Below are positions 6,320 through 8,149 of a stretch of DNA of 8,149 bases, piece after piece. Origin of the DNA: Gemmatimonadota bacterium. GTDB lineage: Bacteria > Gemmatimonadota > Gemmatimonadetes > JACCXV01. The position numbers and the translations under genes were made by a program. The stretch spans positions 1 to 8,149 of the forward strand of contig JACCXV010000317.1 of the NCBI GenBank assembly GCA_013696835.1, read 5' to 3'. Every line of letters starts with the position of its first letter. The first letter of the stretch is position 1. The notes beneath the pieces are model-generated. The model did not search any database and was not told the origin of the DNA. It was given only the letters and a program-made list of their open reading frames with translations.

Positions 6320-6351
6320 GGAAGAGGGGCTCGGCAGCGAGCCCATCTTCC
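6320..6351. terminator. Bidirectional terminator hairpin between convergent genes
   Basis: GGAAGA (6320-6325) pairs with TCTTCC (6346-6351). After a single G/A mismatch, GGGCTCG (6327-6333) pairs with CGAGCCC (6338-6344) over a GCAG loop. Thirteen base pairs make it the strongest hairpin in the window. It lies 49 bases after the lipoprotein stop and 19 bases beyond the stop of the opposing ATPase gene, exactly where a shared terminator is expected. There is no clear T-run on either side, so intrinsic efficiency is uncertain. Confidence 0.7.
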
Positions 6352-6370
6352 GTTCCGGATCCGCGGCGCG

Positions 6371-8149
6371 CTAGAGGACGACCGGGATCCAGAGGATCCC
6401 GAAGCGCTCGAGACGGATGTCGTCCTTCTCGAGGGGGACCACGAGCTCGACGATCTCGGCCGTGGCGGTGTGTCGCGCCTCGATCGCGCGCACCTCTTCC
6501 TGCAGTCGCTCCTCCAGCGCCGCCATGTCGGTGTCCACCGCGCCCGCTTCGGCGCGGTCGCGATCGAGCTTCAGCCGCGCGGCCTCCGTCATGCGCCGCT
6601 TCGTGCCGGCCTGGGAGATGGCACGCGCTCCCCGGCGGCCCGTGACGAAGCCCCAGACCGACTCCGCGCCCCCGATCAGCTCCTCACGCTTGCGGCCCTC
6701 GTAGCCCGCTTCCGCGGTCAGGACGTCGGCGCGCTCCTTCTCGAGCTTGCGCTGGAGCTTCCCGAGACGGCTGGCATAGGCGTCGCGCAGCTTGGCGACC
6801 TCGGCATCCCGCCGCTTCGCGAGCTCGCGTGAGAGGCGCTCCTCGAATGCCGCCCGCGTATCGTCGTGGCGCGAGTACAGGCGCAGCGCCGGGGCATGGA
6901 ACAGCTCCCGCGTGGACGTCGCGAGCAGGTGCTCGACGAAATCCCTGCGAAGCTGCGCCAGGGCGCCGCGCGCCAGGAGTGCGGCGGGCAACGCGGCGTA
7001 CGAAGCGCCGGCGGGTGGCGCTTCGGAGAGTCCCTCCGGCGCGAACGTGACGGCGCGCGCGCTCCCCCAGCTCGTCCCGGACGACGAGGGCGGAAAGATC
7101 AGCTTCTGAACGTCCTCGGTCACGTTCATCCCCGCCCGAGCCTCGTCGTAGCGCAGCGTGGCGGCCGCGTAAAGGCCCGGCCTCCAGCGCGCATCGCCGG
7201 AGACGAAGTCGGGACTCGCCACGCTCGCTGCCAGTCCGGGCAGGCCCTCTACCGTCATGAACAGATGCGTGCCAGACTCGAGTGGTGGCAGGCTTGTTGG
7301 CCCAGCCGCTGCCCGGGTGCCGGCCGACGCAGCGCCCGGCGAGACCGCAGCGCCCGGGGAGACCGCAGGGTTCGGCAAGACCGCAGGGTCCGGCGATGCT
7401 GGGGCAACCGCCGACGCTCCAGCGGCCGCCGGCGCGGCACGCGGCCCCTCCGCCGGAGCCGCGGTCCGACTCAGGCGCTGAATCTCCTCCCGCGTGAGCG
7501 GCCCGCGCAGGTACGACATCGCCCAGCGGCTGCGGAACGTGAGCGGCGTCCCGCCTCTGGCGGAATGCAGGAGGAACGCTCGCGGCGGCAGCCCCCCGAT
7601 GCGCGCGTCGAGGTCGGCACGGGTGTCACCCGCTCCGGCATCAGGCCCCACCATTCCCTCCAGCACGCGGTCCTTGTCCTGCTGCGTCTGCAGCCGGCCG
7701 ATGAACCACGTACCGGCGTTCGTCAGGACCTTGTAGTCGACGTCAACCGGGTTCTGGGTGGTGAGCACGAGGCCCAGCCCGAAGGCGCGCGCCTGCTTCA
7801 TCAGGAGCAGGAGGATCTCCTTCGTGGGCGGGTCCGCGGGGTAAGGAGGGATCATCCCGACGACCTCGTCGATGTAGAGCAGGGCGCGCAGCTCCGTGGT
7901 ACCGCCCTGGCGCCGCATCCATGCGTTGGCCGCGGTGAGCAGCAGGGTCGTGAAAAACAGCTTCTCGCGCTCGCTCAGGTGGCCGAGGTGGAAGATCGCG
8001 ATGCGCGGCCGCCCATCCGGGCCGCGAAGCAGACGTTCCGGATCCAGCGGCTCGCCCTCCGTCCAGGCCGCGAAGGAGGGGGCGGCCAGGAGGCCGTTGA
8101 TCGCGACCGCGAGCTTCGTGCGCTCGCGCGCCGGATAGAACCCCTCCAC
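6371..8149 (-). CDS. HerA/DUF87-like ATPase, C-terminal part (N-terminus off window)
   Basis: Partial gene: 592 residues are present and the 5' end runs off the window; the GTG at the very edge is probably an internal Val. Numbering is from the window edge. RALLYIDEVVG (Walker B, Asp94-Glu95) and LVLTTQNPVDVDYK (127-140), followed by GTWFIGRLQTQQDKDRVL with Arg152, are typical of the C-terminal half of HerA/FtsK-type hexameric ATPases annotated as DUF87/DUF853. Walker A must lie upstream. After the ATPase core comes a Pro/Ala linker (about 229-292) with a six-residue repeat, then an uncharacterised domain (about 293-425), a charged coiled coil (431-485), a Gly-rich segment (491-512), a second coiled coil (516-565) and a hydrophobic end. 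Family members translocate on DNA or act as ATPase motors; whether this one does is not shown. There is no NurA nuclease or defence gene in view. Confidence 0.82.
   Translation of the reverse strand: MEGFYPARERTKLAVAINGLLAAPSFAAWTEGEPLDPERLLRGPDGRPRIAIFHLGHLSEREKLFFTTLLLTAANAWMRRQGGTTELRALLYIDEVVGMIPPYPADPPTKEILLLLMKQARAFGLGLVLTTQNPVDVDYKVLTNAGTWFIGRLQTQQDKDRVLEGMVGPDAGAGDTRADLDARIGGLPPRAFLLHSARGGTPLTFRSRWAMSYLRGPLTREEIQRLSRTAAPAEGPRAAPAAAGASAVAPASPDPAVLPNPAVSPGAAVSPGAASAGTRAAAGPTSLPPLESGTHLFMTVEGLPGLAASVASPDFVSGDARWRPGLYAAATLRYDEARAGMNVTEDVQKLIFPPSSSGTSWGSARAVTFAPEGLSEAPPAGASYAALPAALLARGALAQLRRDFVEHLLATSTRELFHAPALRLYSRHDDTRAAFEERLSRELAKRRDAEVAKLRDAYASRLGKLQRKLEKERADVLTAEAGYEGRKREELIGGAESVWGFVTGRRGARAISQAGTKRRMTEAARLKLDRDRAEAGAVDTDMAALEERLQEEVRAIEARHTATAEIVELVVPLEKDDIRLERFGILWIPVVL
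7332..7403 (-). repeat. 18-base tandem repeat in the ATPase linker
   Basis: About four 18-base units (7332-7349, 7350-7367, 7368-7385, 7386-7403), the first two differing by one base and the later ones more diverged. On the coding strand they encode six-residue units of the kind PNPAVS / PGAAVS. The period keeps the frame, so copy number could vary without breaking the gene. Confidence 0.75.

Overview
The window is GC-rich bacterial chromosomal DNA, densely coded with short gaps (about 80 to 210 bases). It carries no tRNA, rRNA, CRISPR array, insertion sequence or phage gene that I can see. Signal-peptide and lipoprotein genes, an Aquifex-type single-chain aconitase, a CDF metal exporter and a HerA/DUF87-type ATPase suggest a GC-rich, probably uncultured, environmental bacterium. 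A taxon such as Myxococcota, Eisenbacteria or Binatota would fit, but that is a low-confidence inference from style of gene content only.

Layout. 1-196: upstream non-coding DNA with a long inverted repeat (104-114/157-167). 197-1453 (+): acyl-CoA dehydrogenase. 1534-2418 (+): CDF zinc-type cation exporter; a His-rich N-terminal extension can be read from about 1450, overlapping the dehydrogenase stop, but it has no ATG/GTG/TTG start. 2419-2517: short leader holding mutually exclusive hairpins and a CU-rich tract complementary to the ribosome-binding region. 2518-3261 (+): secreted protein with two fibronectin-III-like repeats, whose second repeat breaks at a C4 run and continues in the -1 frame to 3479, ending in a His/Asp-rich tail. 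3480-3686: gap with hairpins. 3687-5675 (+): aconitate hydratase. 5761-6270 (+): small lipoprotein with a carboxypeptidase-regulatory-like beta domain. 6320-6351: strong hairpin between convergent genes. 6371-8149 (-): C-terminal part of a HerA/DUF87-like ATPase whose N-terminus, with the Walker A motif, lies beyond the window edge.

How the genes may work together. The acyl-CoA dehydrogenase and aconitase are ordinary central carbon enzymes (acyl-CoA oxidation, TCA cycle). The CDF exporter followed by an exported protein with a His/Asp-rich, metal-binding-like tail could be a small metal-efflux and extracytoplasmic-buffering pair; this is inference from adjacency and composition. The lipoprotein and the ATPase show no evident link to the rest.

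The best leads for a second look are the frame break and metal-binding-like tail of the FN3 protein, the exporter's start-less His-rich extension, and the switch-like leader between these two genes. I do not see a convincing complete new system.
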